From Chromera velia (lineage: Eukaryota; Sar; Chromeraceae), in assembly GCA_018398765.1 (NCBI GenBank), contig JAHBMJ010004979.1:36311-75521 (forward strand): a stretch of DNA of 39,211 bases, written 5' to 3'. Position numbers and translations under genes: made by a program. Of this stretch, positions 23,288-34,700 are shown in pieces. The notes beneath the pieces are model-generated. The model saw only the letters and a list, made by a program, of their open reading frames with translations. It searched no databases and had not been told where the DNA came from. How positions within the stretch are numbered: the first letter of the stretch is position 1; every line of letters begins with the position of its first letter.

Positions 23288-23325
23288 TGCTCAGCTCGAT
23301 CACATCGATGTTCTCAAACGTCAGA
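23005..23325. other. 3' spacer with CATA and GA microsatellites
   Basis: Between the inverted-repeat element and the stop codon of the HNH gene lie a CATA run (23163-23225) and a GA run (23225-23287). No gene is seen. Confidence 0.7.
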
Positions 23326-24648
23326 TCATTCTGTTCGATGTTGTCGTTTGATGCGGGTCATTTCAGCAGTCTTCCGTGCATGCATTGACGGTGTCATCCA
23401 CTGCAGGTTCTCTGCCTTGTTGTTTGTTGGGCACCCGTCAATGTGGTCAACCTGCAGAGACTCTGCCGGGTGTCCTTCTGCAATCAGCTTTGCCTTCTGA
23501 CGGGAGTGGAAGACTTCCGCAACCAAACGGTGCACAAGAAAATTTGAATTGCCCCGGCCCCCAACTCCCACCCTCTTATACTTGGAGTTTCCATTGTCCA
23601 CTCCCCACGTAACCCTGCCGTTCTCGTGCCTGACCCTTCCTTGATTTGAGACATATGCCTGCACTGTCCGTCCTACAGTCTCGTCCAGAAATGCAAGGCG
23701 GCGAAACCGCTCTCCTTCCACTCTCTCTGGCGCTTCTCGAAAGACTCCCCACCCCTTAATTGGGCCCCATCTTTTCCTTCTCATCGTGGCGCCGAAGATC
23801 CCGACAAATTGAGTAAAAGCAGCTACTGTTGGGAAGCGTCTCTCTTCTCCTGTCTTGACATTCACGGCCAGGACCGCTCTTCCTCCCGCATTTAGCGGCC
23901 GTGGACGCACAAGCCCGGCTGCCGTCTTCTTTGCGTGGTCTTTTCGGGTCATCCACTGCAGGTTCGTCACGGCGTTGTGCTGCCTTTTGCCGTCAATGTG
24001 GTCCACATCCAGCCTTTCTCCTGGCCACTGCCTCTGCAGTCTGCGCTTCTCCTTCTGCAGAAAAGTCTCTGCAACAACGCGATGCACCAGTCTCTGCTTT
24101 CCCCTAATGCTTCTGCTCAAGTACCCATGGTCTCCTCTCGATCCCCGAGAGACAAACCCCCTGCTGTCCTTCAGAAGACCACACGGCGATACCCCCCACC
24201 CCCTCGTATCTATCTCGTCGAAGGGCGGCACAGAAACGAACTGTGCACATGTACCTGAGTTGTCAGCAGAATCCTCGGTCGATTCACTGAGACAAAATCT
24301 GCAGCTGCACACGGTAGACCGGGAGGGAGAAAGTGTAAATGAAAGGAGACACAACTAGATACGCGGGATATCCGTGCAGTGAAATACGTATACAAATGCA
24401 TGCAGACGATACGGACTTCACACTCAAGCTAAAAGGAAAGAATGAGGATTCAACGTGACGTATGCAACAAGTCAACCAAGCTTGAATGGCCTCAAGCACG
24501 TACTCAAGGATCTTTCCACTCACCTGGAAAGCCCCCGTCTACATTGACTGTCGGGGAGAATTCTCTGCAACCGGCTTCCGAAGAAGGCGGTTTCTGGGGA
24601 GACGGCAAAGCGCGTCAGAGGAAGTGCGACTTTAGGGACGGTCCGCAT
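23326..24648 (-). CDS. tandem NUMOD/HNH endonuclease-like protein, probably organelle-targeted
   Basis: Exon 1 is 24648-24524 (ATG; GTGAGT donor, phase 2) and exon 2 is 24298-23326 (CTGCAG acceptor; TGA). The total is 365 residues, in phase. The first ~40 residues are basic, with hydroxylated and hydrophobic residues and no acids before position 19, which suggests a mitochondrial or plastid presequence (inference). Two copies of an HNH_3-type module follow: VHR near 113, DHIDG near 141 and NLQWMT near 154; then VHR near 297, DHIDG near 326 and NLQWMT near 339. A NUMOD1-like helix-turn-helix segment lies between them (about 182-228), and NUMOD4-like segments precede each HNH (second one about 250-265). 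Such domains are typical of phage, intron and homing-type nucleases that bind and nick DNA. Both copies keep the His/Asp/Asn pattern, so activity is possible. No host intron is visible, so a mobile role is not shown. Confidence 0.8.
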
Positions 24649-25418
24649 GGCAAAGCAGTCAGGGGCTTACGTGCGCTAAAAAACGTCTCGAAAGAAGGAC
24701 GTCATGAATGACAGAGAGACGTTCTCGTTAGCCTTCCACCTGGACCACTCGCAGATCTCAATGCAAGGTGCGTGGGTATCTCTTCTCGCGTCTCCATCAC
24801 ATGCTATATATTCATAGCACCAAATTTGCTGGCTGCACTGATGGCCCAGAAGTCAACCACCGAAAAAACGTACGCGCAAAGACGGATGCATGAAAGAGTG
24901 CCTCACAGAGTCCTTTCGCAGCACACTGTCGGTCGAGCCGACGTTGACTCATCGACGCGAGGCTGCGACGCTGCGTCGTCGGAGGCATCTTTGACCCATT
25001 GGCCGTTTCGCAGGAACAGGGCCGCTCGCGCGGCGCCAGGTTTCCGCTCCATGCAAGCATGCGCGCGGTTTGCATGCATGGAAGCATGCATGCTCTCATT
25101 TCCTAGCTCGATCCGTCCATCTCTCTCGATCGTTCGGACGGTCCGGCGGACGGAAGACAAGACGAGAAGAAAGCGTTGATCCCTAGGTACTAAAAGGAGT
25201 TCTGTTCTGACATTCATTCAATTCACGTGCTCGAATTCACTTTCTCTAGAAGGCAGCCACACACCCAGTGGCAATGCAGAGCAGCTGAACGAAGCAGGCC
25301 TGTGCATGTCAGCAAGCTCCCTTGCTCATTCACTGACCTGAGTCAACACGCCCGGGGTATTTGTGTGCTCCCACACTTTGACTTTGATTCTTTCTTTCAG
25401 TGAAGTACCGTCGAAACA
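24649..25418. promoter_or_regulatory. divergent intergenic region between the HNH gene and ARO, TGCATGCA cluster
   Basis: This 770-bp gap holds no convincing gene. A cluster of GCATGC/TGCATGCA sites lies at about 25052-25092, about 330 bp upstream of the ARO start. A TTTCTTTCAG at 25391-25400 could be the acceptor of an intron in the 5' UTR of ARO. The regulatory role is inferred from similarity to apicomplexan promoter motifs. Confidence 0.45.
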
Positions 25419-26317
25419 ATGGGGAACAACTGCTGCGGAGGTCGTGAGGACGAGAAGGTGAAGCAGAGAGCTGCAGCAGACAGCTATGCTTCGGGGATTC
25501 GCAGTAAGTATGCGTCTGGCATGAGGAACACTTACCGATCCGGGAATGCAAGGGGAGGGGATGACTGCGAACGTTTTGACAAAGCGTTCGAGAACAACGA
25601 CCTGAAGGAATTCATCCGACTTCTGGGCAGCACGCAGAAGATTGACAGCCTGGAAGAGCCCATGCACCCGTGGGCTGAGGACCCAAAGACCGTCGGGGCG
25701 TTGGCAGCCACTCAGCTGGCCATCCTAGCATCAACCGACGGTACAGAGGCCGGGCAGAGTGAGACACGAAAGTACAAGGATGAGATCAGAAAACTGGGGG
25801 GGATCGATCCCCTCGTTCAGTATTTGAAGTCCCCCGACGTTGACAGGAACGAGGCCGCAGTTGTGGCTCTCTCGTTTCTGTCCGTGGACTCCGATACGAA
25901 CTGTCAACTGATGTACGACGCCGGTGCGATAGAGCTCCTGGTCCCTCATTTGAAAAGCCAAAAGGAGGGGATGCGGGCAGCGACAGCGTCGACTTTGCGG
26001 AACCTGTACGTGATCTCTCAGGAGGCACGGAAGGAGTTCGCCTCCTCGAAGGGACTGGTGGACTTCCTCAAGCTCCTCGACTTTGCACCCCCAAAGGTGG
26101 GCCGACAGACAGATAGAGACACAGAGGGTGGATAGATCAGTGCACTGCGTTGAGCAGTCGCGTGTATGGCCGACTGGTTGGTTGTTTTTTGTTTGTTTGT
26201 TGGTCTGAAGGCTCCTCTTTAGATGTGTGTTTACGCCTCTCAGTCTGGCTGCGGGTCTGTCGCTCTATCTGTCTTCCTTCTTGTCTGCCTGCATGTCAGT
26301 CCGCCTGCCTCTCTCGA

Positions 26318-26354
<37 letters not shown>

Positions 26355-26446
26355 GTGTCTGTCTGTCTGTCTGTCTGTCTGTCTGACTGTCTCTCTCTCT
26401 CTCTCGCTCCCTCTTTCTCTCCGTGCGCGTGGCGGGGGGAGTGCGC

Positions 26447-26493
<47 letters not shown>

Positions 26494-27082
26494 CGTGCGC
26501 ACTTGTGTGTGTGTGTGTGTGTGGATGTGTAAGTGTGTGTGTATGAGTATGTGTATGTGTGTGCATGTGTGTGTGTGTGCGTGTGTGTGAGAGGGAGAGA
26601 GAGAGACTGACTGCGTGCCAGTCTCTCTGTCTTTTTGTCTACCTCCCACCCGCTCTGTCTTTCCCAAGATCCCCTCCCCGCCCCCCTCTCTCTCGCCTTC
26701 ATTTTGCCTTGCTGCCTGTCAGTTCGGTTAGAAGGTCGGCACGTCCACATCCTCCGTCTGTCTCTCCTTCTTTACGGGTCTCCGTACCTGAACATGCTTT
26801 CCTGAATTTATCAGTCTATCCCTCTGTCCGTCCTTCTGTCTGTCTGTAAAATTGAAAATGCAGAAGGGAGCAGAGCCGAACTGGGACACCCAGTTCGAGG
26901 CCCTGTTCAACCTGGAGGACCTGATGACCATGGACGATGAGGTGGTGCCTGAGATCGCCTCTCTGATCAAGGGGGCAGGGGTGATACCGAAACTCGAGAA
27001 GCTCAGCGGGGATGCGTGCCCTGATGAGGAGGTGAAGGAACTCGCACAGGCGATCATGGGGAGACTCGAGGGGGCGTCGTGA
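25419..27082 (+). CDS. ARO: armadillo-repeats-only (ARO) homologue
   Basis: Exon 1 is 25419-26096 and exon 2 is 26864-27082 (TGA); both are phase 0, giving 298 residues, close to the usual ARO length of a little under 300. The protein starts MGNNCCGG: Gly2 for N-myristoylation and Cys5/Cys6 for palmitoylation, the same start I know from apicomplexan ARO. Armadillo-type helices follow from about residue 85, including GGIDPLVQYL near 127 and GAIELLVPHL near 169, and the last repeat is split by the intron. In Toxoplasma and Plasmodium, ARO coats the cytosolic face of rhoptries and positions them through myosin F and an adaptor; in a free-living relative the target organelle is unknown. The 767-bp intron is filled with microsatellites. 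Assignment rests on motif recognition and length, not on an alignment. Confidence 0.8.
26310..26605. repeat. (TCTG)n-(TC)n-(TG)n compound microsatellite in the ARO intron
   Basis: TCTG repeats (about 26318-26385) pass into TC (26385-26415) and then long TG runs (26450-26595). The whole block lies between the ARO donor at 26097 and acceptor at 26863. Confidence 0.95.
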
Positions 27083-27880
27083 GGGATTGATGGACTGCCA
27101 GATGGATGGATCGGATTTGAGAAAGGGGGGGGGGAATGGGGGGTCTCTCTAAAACTCTGGCACAGCAAACTTCTTCGATCTTTCTCCGATTCTCCTTTTC
27201 TCAAGAAGGGGCCTGTGTTCTCTCTCTGTCCGAAGCCCTCAATCTTCCAATGCGTGTTCGACTGACGTTCTTCGGTCAGAGAAGAGCTGGCCATGCAGGT
27301 GGCAGGCAGGTGGGGGGATGTTAGAGTTGTCAAATTGCGTGGTGATCGAGAGATGAAAAACAAAACAAAACAGGAGGCGTTGGGGGGGAGTGAGGGCTGG
27401 CATTCGTCTTTTTGGGACTGAAGGCGATCTACTCACTTGCTCATTGAGTCGCGTACAGAACCACACACACACAAGCAGGTTCAAGCGTAAAGGGTTCAAC
27501 ACAGGTACTGAAAGGATTAATGAGAACCGGAAGTGGACACTATGTCTTGACATTCAAACGGCAGTACGAGCCTCGCAAGAAAATAATTAACTTTTGTTGC
27601 TGGCAGAAGGTTGTAGACCTAAATGAAAGAAAAAGAGTCAAAGGGTGGCAAGAGCAACGTCGGAAAGGAATGTGAAGGAATTCAAGGAATGAAATCAAAA
27701 CTGCAGGCTCGATTGGTCACTCGTTGGCCGGATCTGAGTAACAGACTGAGTTTGTGTTTTTCGATGATCCAATCAAGTGGATTGTTCAGTAACATTTGTT
27801 GAGTAAGAAAGTACATCGGACTTGGGGGTGATGATTCTTTCGCTCATCACCCTGACGTCATGGTACTAGCGGGCCGACGT
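27083..27880. other. 3' flank of ARO, no gene seen
   Basis: Ordinary mixed-composition spacer follows the ARO stop, with G runs at 27126-27140. No open frame shows splice context or family resemblance. Confidence 0.5.
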
Positions 27881-28668
27881 ATGGAAGAATGTGTTCAGAA
27901 AAATAGTTCTAAAGAATAAAGCATATAAGTGCATGTGTTTTATTAGAGTAATTATCTCAGTAATACAAGCTAGTGACAGCCTAGTGTTACTTATATTTGT
28001 CGGCTCTAATCATCTGATTATCATTAAAATCCTGCCTAGAATTAATCTTGTTAAAATAAGTTTAAATAACTAGTAAAACAGTTATTCATAAACTTGTAGT
28101 ACACATTTAACACTAATTCAAGTTTTTTACATAGTATACAGTGAAGAGTAACCAATGCTTTGATAGCTATGTTGCTTTGATATTTATTTATATTTTAGAA
28201 CACCAAAAAGACTTTTTTTTTTTCGGTTTTATTACCGAATAAAACAAAATAACTGCGTTATAACTGCATGGTGTTACTTACTTCTAAACGTACTGTGTAT
28301 AATTTTTAAAAGTTTTTTTAGTTTTTGTATGAATCAAAACTTTAACTGAAACTAAAAAAAACTATTTTCTTAATCTTAAAGTTGCCCATTATGCAGCTCA
28401 TACAACTTAAATTTAATTGAAACAATAAGAAACAAAACTTTTTCTTAAAAATTGAAATTAGTTATAAAAGATAAACATACTAATTCGTTACTTAGGTAAC
28501 TTAGCATAACGCTTTCTTAAGTCTCTTGACGGGTTATCACTAGTACATAGAGAACTCACAGTGATCATTCTGTGGGTTAACACAGATTACTTTCAATTAC
28601 TCGCGCTTTTTGTTCATTAAATATTATTAAATATTAAATTAGTATTAAACTTGGTTTGTTGTTTACAG
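27881..28668. other. AT-rich island between convergent genes
   Basis: About 790 bp are strongly AT-rich with sharp borders against GC-richer flanks. It contains oligo-T and oligo-A tracts and a short hairpin (CACAG...CTGTG near 28558-28576). A 60-codon open frame at 27891-28073 is not convincing. Possible origins are an AT-rich element remnant, an organelle-DNA insertion, or terminator/spacer DNA; none is shown. Confidence 0.55.
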
Positions 28669-28709
28669 ATGACCCCTCCAGTCTTCGAGCAGATCGACTC
28701 CACCTCTCT

Positions 28710-31700
28710 TCACATGTCTCTGAAGACGTTAGCATGAAGCCGTGTCTCTCCTCCAATCAGCCCCCAGACAGACTCGCCCTGGGGCAGTGAGGGGAGACTG
28801 TTGATAATTGCAAGGGCATCGCTGGGTGAGACATAACGGTCTTTTTCGTGGAGGCACTGCTTAACGAGCTGCTGCAGCTTTTGCTGGACTGTCGGGGTGA
28901 TACCAGTCTTCTCCAGGTAGAGCAGACAGAGGAGGCCTGACGAGGGACCACCGTTCAGCCGAGCCAACTCACGAATGAAATGGCCAAACACACCCGCGCT
29001 GTCTTTTCCTCCGAGCTTTCTGCAATTGCCGAAAAAAAGCCAACGCAGTCGTACTGACGGTGCACTCAAGCATGCATCAAGGATCTCCTTGACTCCCTCC
29101 AATTCGATGGGTGTGTCTGAGAGGTTTAATTTCACCAATTCCCTCACTCTGTCCGGACACTCCCTCAGACAATTCGCAACCATCACAGCGCCCTCCACGT
29201 CCACAGTACACGCCCGGAGGTCCAGCATTTCCTGGATTGGACCCAAACGGAACCGATCTAACACGGGGAGGAGGTTGTCCACCCTCTTGACCTGCACCAG
29301 TCGCAATTCAGGAATTGACGTCTCTTTCACCATTTTTTCGTTCATGCCCCATCGTCTCATCGTCTCACCAAAAAGGGGAGGAGGAAAGATGGGTCGACAA
29401 AAGGGACAGGGGAAGAGGAAAGCAGGAATGACAAAACAGAGTGAGAAAGGAATCAACTCAAAGGGATACACTCGAATACGCAGACGGTAAGTGAGACCGA
29501 ATGACCAAACTTCGTCAATTCCCCGTCTCCATGCAATAACTGTCCCCAACTGTGCAGATTGCGGACTCACTCACCGTCTGATCAAGTGCCGTGATGCCTC
29601 TGTGGGACACCTGGGTGCCCCCCACAGAGACCCTCAGTGCCTTCCTGATGACAGTTGGGGCTTTTTGCCTTCCCCCAACAGACGCGCTTGCAGAGGCACT
29701 GGTATCGTCTACCGGCTGCCTGGATGCCAGGTCTTTGATGAGTTCTTGGAGCGCGGGAACCGAGTCATCAGTCACACGCGCACACCCCGCAATCGTCAAA
29801 CGCTGTAAACACCCGCCCGCGAGCGTTTGGGTCTTCAGGGTGTCGAGGAGAATCTGCAGAGAGGCGTCTTCTGCATCTGACCTGGTCAGGTCGAAGATCC
29901 TCAACTCCCTCAGCCTGGAGACGGCGTTGGACATGGTGTGTACGAAGAGGTCGAGGAGGAACCGGTCGGGGACGGGGCAGGGGGGGTCTGAGGAGACAAA
30001 CCTGAGTCTGGGCACAGTGACCACATCGATGAAACCGTTGAAGTGGAGGTCCGAGGCCTCCTGGTGGCATTTGTACTGCACGGAGATAGTGGAGCAACAG
30101 CAGCAAAAATATTCCTGTAAGTTGAGACGCGCAAGTTGGGAAGCAGGGGAAAGAAAACAGTCTGTAGAAAGACAGACGGGTAGAAAGACAACAGACAAGT
30201 TTTCATGCGGAAGGGAAAAGTATTACACATAAAGCTGAAGAGAGAGTGATGACGAAAACTCGGGGGGGCCTTAGAGCAAAACATCGCGATAGTTGGATGG
30301 GAGGAACGCTAGGGACATAGGTGGGTCTCATATTGATGTTTGATGCTCGATAGATGAAAGGAAGCTGAACAGCTTTGCATCACTTAGACCCACCAAATGC
30401 TGAATGTTGTCCCTGTCTGGTCGGGAGAGTTTGGTGCCATACGTGAGCACTTCCAGTGTTCCCTTCAGTTCTGCCTTCTGTCTCCTGCTTGCGACCTCAT
30501 TCATCAGAGCCATCACGTCAGCAACACACGCAGACGTCAGGAACTCGCACCGCTCCAGCCCCAACTCCGTGAGACACAGGAGCTGTCCTTGGGGCTGTCG
30601 GAGAAGTGCGAATACCATCTGAGCGAGGCCGTTATCATCGATCTCGGAGTGAGAGAACGAGAGAATAGTCAGAGCGGGCAGACGCATCGTCGAGAGTGCA
30701 CCTGCCATGATTGCAGTCTCGTTGTGTTTGGGCTCTAGGTGGCTCAGACGAATTTCTGTCAGTCTCGGGTTGGCAATCATTCGATTCACCAGCTGCTCGA
30801 GTTCGCACTGCACACACAGGGGAGAAGGAGGAAGCAGAAGAGCAGAACAATCCATGAATGCGCGCGTCATCAGTATACACACAAGAAAATAACAAAAGCG
30901 CCAAACGCAAGCACTCACGACAGGTACCGCTCGGTTATTCTAATCCTTCCACGCACCACAGCGCCTTTACTGCATGTGGCTTTGGTTCCCCACCGCCATA
31001 CACTGACTAACTGATTGACTGACTGACCAGATTATAGAGCAATGCCTTCTCCCTCTTTGTGAGAGAGCTCTGAGAGAGATCGAGTCGAATGATGGGAGGC
31101 ACCGTCTCCCATGCCTCTCGGGCAGTCCGACGCAAAGCAGCCACCCCGCTGATGGTCCTGCCGATGTGCACGTCGCTCTTCCACCCGACTATCAACGCAC
31201 CCCAGAAGGAAATCTCCTCCAGATCTAGGCCCTCTCCCTTCTCCTCAGCACCGGCAATCCCTTCCATCAGATGCCTACATGCATGCATACAGTGGAGGAG
31301 ACTTAGAGGCAAAGGATTGAGGACCATCATGAAAATAAATGAGAAAAAGAGAGGATGCCCTGAGTTCATGGATGACCCTTGTGGAGAACCAGAAAGCAAA
31401 CCAAAGAAAAAGGCTGACGATAGACCCCTCGAAAGAGGGTTTCCTGGAATAATAATTCAGTGACACAGATGCACACAAGAAAGTATCCCGCCTCGCCCAC
31501 TGTGTCCACCTGCCCCAGAGAAGAAAAAGCCATACTGAACCCCAATCCCACAAGTGCTTCTCAGGATGAGGGTAGGGGAATGAAGCAAAGTAGACACTCT
31601 CTTTTTTCCAACTCTCTTTGAATCTGTGTACAGGTCTATCTGACCTCAGTGCCTCCGATTCGACTTTCGCCTCCTTGATCAACAACCTCCTGATTCTGCC

Positions 31701-34700
31701 CCCGTGCACTGCACAGTCCACAAACGCTCCAGCGATGGCCTTTGCAGTCATGACGTCGAGCATGATGGAAGAGAGGTCGACCTCATCCAAACGGGTCCCC
31801 GCACCGATCAGTCGGACAAGGAGCCCCACCATTTCGTCCTTCACCTGCAAGACAAAAGTGTTCGGGAGGGGAAGCAGGGTGTGTCTGTCTCTCAGCTGTG
31901 ATCTGAACGAGAAACACAGAGTTTTATGGCCTTTTGGGGGACAACTGTCGTCAAAACATCATGGAGAGTTACTCGACAAGGTTCCCATGTGCCTCCTTTC
32001 TTTTTTTCAGACGTCTTCCAACTTTCATTTCAGATTTCTGAGCATTGAAAAGTGCACGCATAGGTCATTGTTCTTGCCTCTTGCGTCCGGCTTCTTTTCA
32101 CATACACACTCGTACGCATCGAAGGCTTGAGCAAAACAAAAGCACAAATCTTCATTTTCCTCTTAGCAGACAGGCTCGCCCCTCAGAAGGATAAACTGCC
32201 CATGCCACGCATTTCTTCCTATGCCTCTCACGTCTCACTGAAGCACTGTGAGATCAGATCTACCCACCGTCAGTTTGACTGCAGCGAGTGTGTCTGGAGT
32301 CATTCCGCATCCCTTCAGATGAAACTGCACAGGTTTTGACTTCCCGACTCCGAAGGCCAGCCATCTTCCCTGAGTGACCGCTTGGACGAATTCCTCTATC
32401 CGCCTGGCGGAGGTGTCGCTGATGCGGGCACAGCCCTCCAGAGAGATGTGAGAGACCCTACCGCTGTCGGCTTGCTCAATGGCAGAGAGAAAAAAAGCAA
32501 GGCCTTCGTCTGTGACCTGCAATGCATTCAGACAATGAATGAGCACGTGTCAGAAAACCCGAATTTGCTCGGAGGAATGTCCCAATCCCAGATGATCCCT
32601 TGAAAGAAAGTCGGTGCGGGTCTGGACACGAGCAAAGGGTATGTACGGATTTCTCCAGTCTTCAAATAAACAGAGGATCTCTGTCAAAGAGACAACACAG
32701 ACAGAGAACAAAGAGACAAGAGAGGGACCTGACAAGACAGACAAGATACAGGCAATTGATATTAGAATATCAATGCAACTGACTGACTGACTGACTGACT
32801 GACTGAGTGAGTGAGTGACTGACCGTTGTCCTATCGAAGACAAACGAGTTGAAAGGGAAATTGAGAAAGGTGGGGACGAGCTTCTGGAGGTCTCTGTCTG
32901 TCAGCTCCGAGTCTGCAAAGTTTGCCGTCTCCGGTAGAGCTTTCGGTCCAAGAGCGTCTGTACACAGCTGCAACAGCCGCACCATTCGGTCCCGAATGTC
33001 CCTCTCTCTAAGTGGCTGCTCCCCTTCAGTCCATACCCTTCTGGTCTCGTCTTCCAATGTAGCAAGGAAACGGGAGTAGGCGGATTCAGCCCTCAGATGC
33101 GCAAACGGGCTCTCACTGTACAGGGTTCGGCTGAGGTCTCTGAAGGCTTCCTCTGTAGGCAGATGTTCAGGTTCTTTCAATTCTCTGCACAGCAGCTCTT
33201 CGGACTCCCTCTTGGAATCCTTCAACACCATCACTCGCTGACGGACTTTTGTACATGAGCACAGAGCGCTCAAACGGCCTGCTAGAGACTCATCAAATGA
33301 GACCCCGAAAGGCGTGCTCTCTTCTGATCCTACCGAGAAGAGAGCCACGGTCTCCGTGTGACCCCACCACAGCTCCAAGTCCGACTGTGCAAGCTCGAAC
33401 GCTTTCTGTTCAAGGACAGTTCGGGGAATCTGGTGAAGGGATATAAAGTCCCAAAAAATTAAGGGCTCGACGTCGGAGTCAAATCCGAATGCCGTCACGT
33501 CAAGTTGCTCAAAAACTTCTAAAAGTTCTGCAAAATGGAATCCCGAAGGATCAGGATGAGACTCAGTCGCAGCAGGACAGAAGAAACAAAAAACAGCAGC
33601 ATCTCCAGTCGCGATGGCTTCAGGTGCGTTTTCATTCAAAAAGATTTCCCCGTCCCACTCTTCAGGCATTTCCTGTCTCCTCACAACGGGTCTAAAGAGT
33701 CGCGACTCCCCTGTTCGTCCCTCTGCCTCGCTCTTCTTCCAAGTCACCATGGGTGAAGGGGGGCCTAACAGACGAGACCGGGCGTGAGTGGGGGTTGTTC
33801 TCTCTTTGCGAAAAAACTTTCGTAAATACTCCAGACGATACAGCGCAACCTCTTCCGACGCGACTGCCTCAGCCAGTCTGTCGGTGGACCGGATGTCCTC
33901 TGCAGACGGCTTTCTCTGCATGCAACAATCAAGCAGCAAAACAAATTGAGAGAGATGTTGGTATATCCATGTAGCTGTATCAGCGGGTCTTTTTGAAGTC
34001 ATTAGCACGTCTTTCTTTTGTACCAGGCATATCCATCAGCATATGAACCGAAAAAGCGACGTGCGTGGTGGACCTCCAAGAATCAAAAGCTCTTCACGGA
34101 TTTTCAACATGACAGACGTACAGTTCCGTTTTTCTGTTCACGATGCCTGTATGGAAATCACGAAAGTTCACTTTAGGGCAATTCATTTTTGGACACCCGA
34201 ACACAAAGCAGCAAGACCCTTCCAGAAAGCTCATACCCTCACTCACTGACCCCTTTTCTCCTTCTGGAAAGTTCCGTTTTGTCGCACACCCCCTGGACCT
34301 CTGTTCTCATCTCAAACCACCAGGGGAGACTTGCAGGTGGCCAGAACACCGCTTCATCCAATGGAATAGCCGGGAGGATCCAGAACAAGTCTGCTTCTCC
34401 GCAGTGAAGCACGACTGTGTCTTTGTGTAATACTTCTGGCTTGGCAGCCCAGAATGCTGCAGTGCTCAAACGAAAACGACAATTTGCAAACTCAAATGGG
34501 TCAATTAAAGTTCCTATAAGCTCTCTTCGACGCTCCCTTGTTCCTTGGCGTGTCTCTGCACGAGCACTTTCGCCATTCGCAGCGTCGTCGGCAACCGTGA
34601 GAAACAAGTCTCGCACGGCCTTACCTCTAAGCATCTTCACCACTGACGGGAATTTCAAAAGTTGCCAATTCTTTTTTCTTCCCTGAGGATCTGCCGGATG

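Noticed and set aside
24442..24711. 89-codon + strand open frame
   Set aside because: Antisense to exon 1 of the HNH gene, which has ATG, a GTGAGT donor and phase support.
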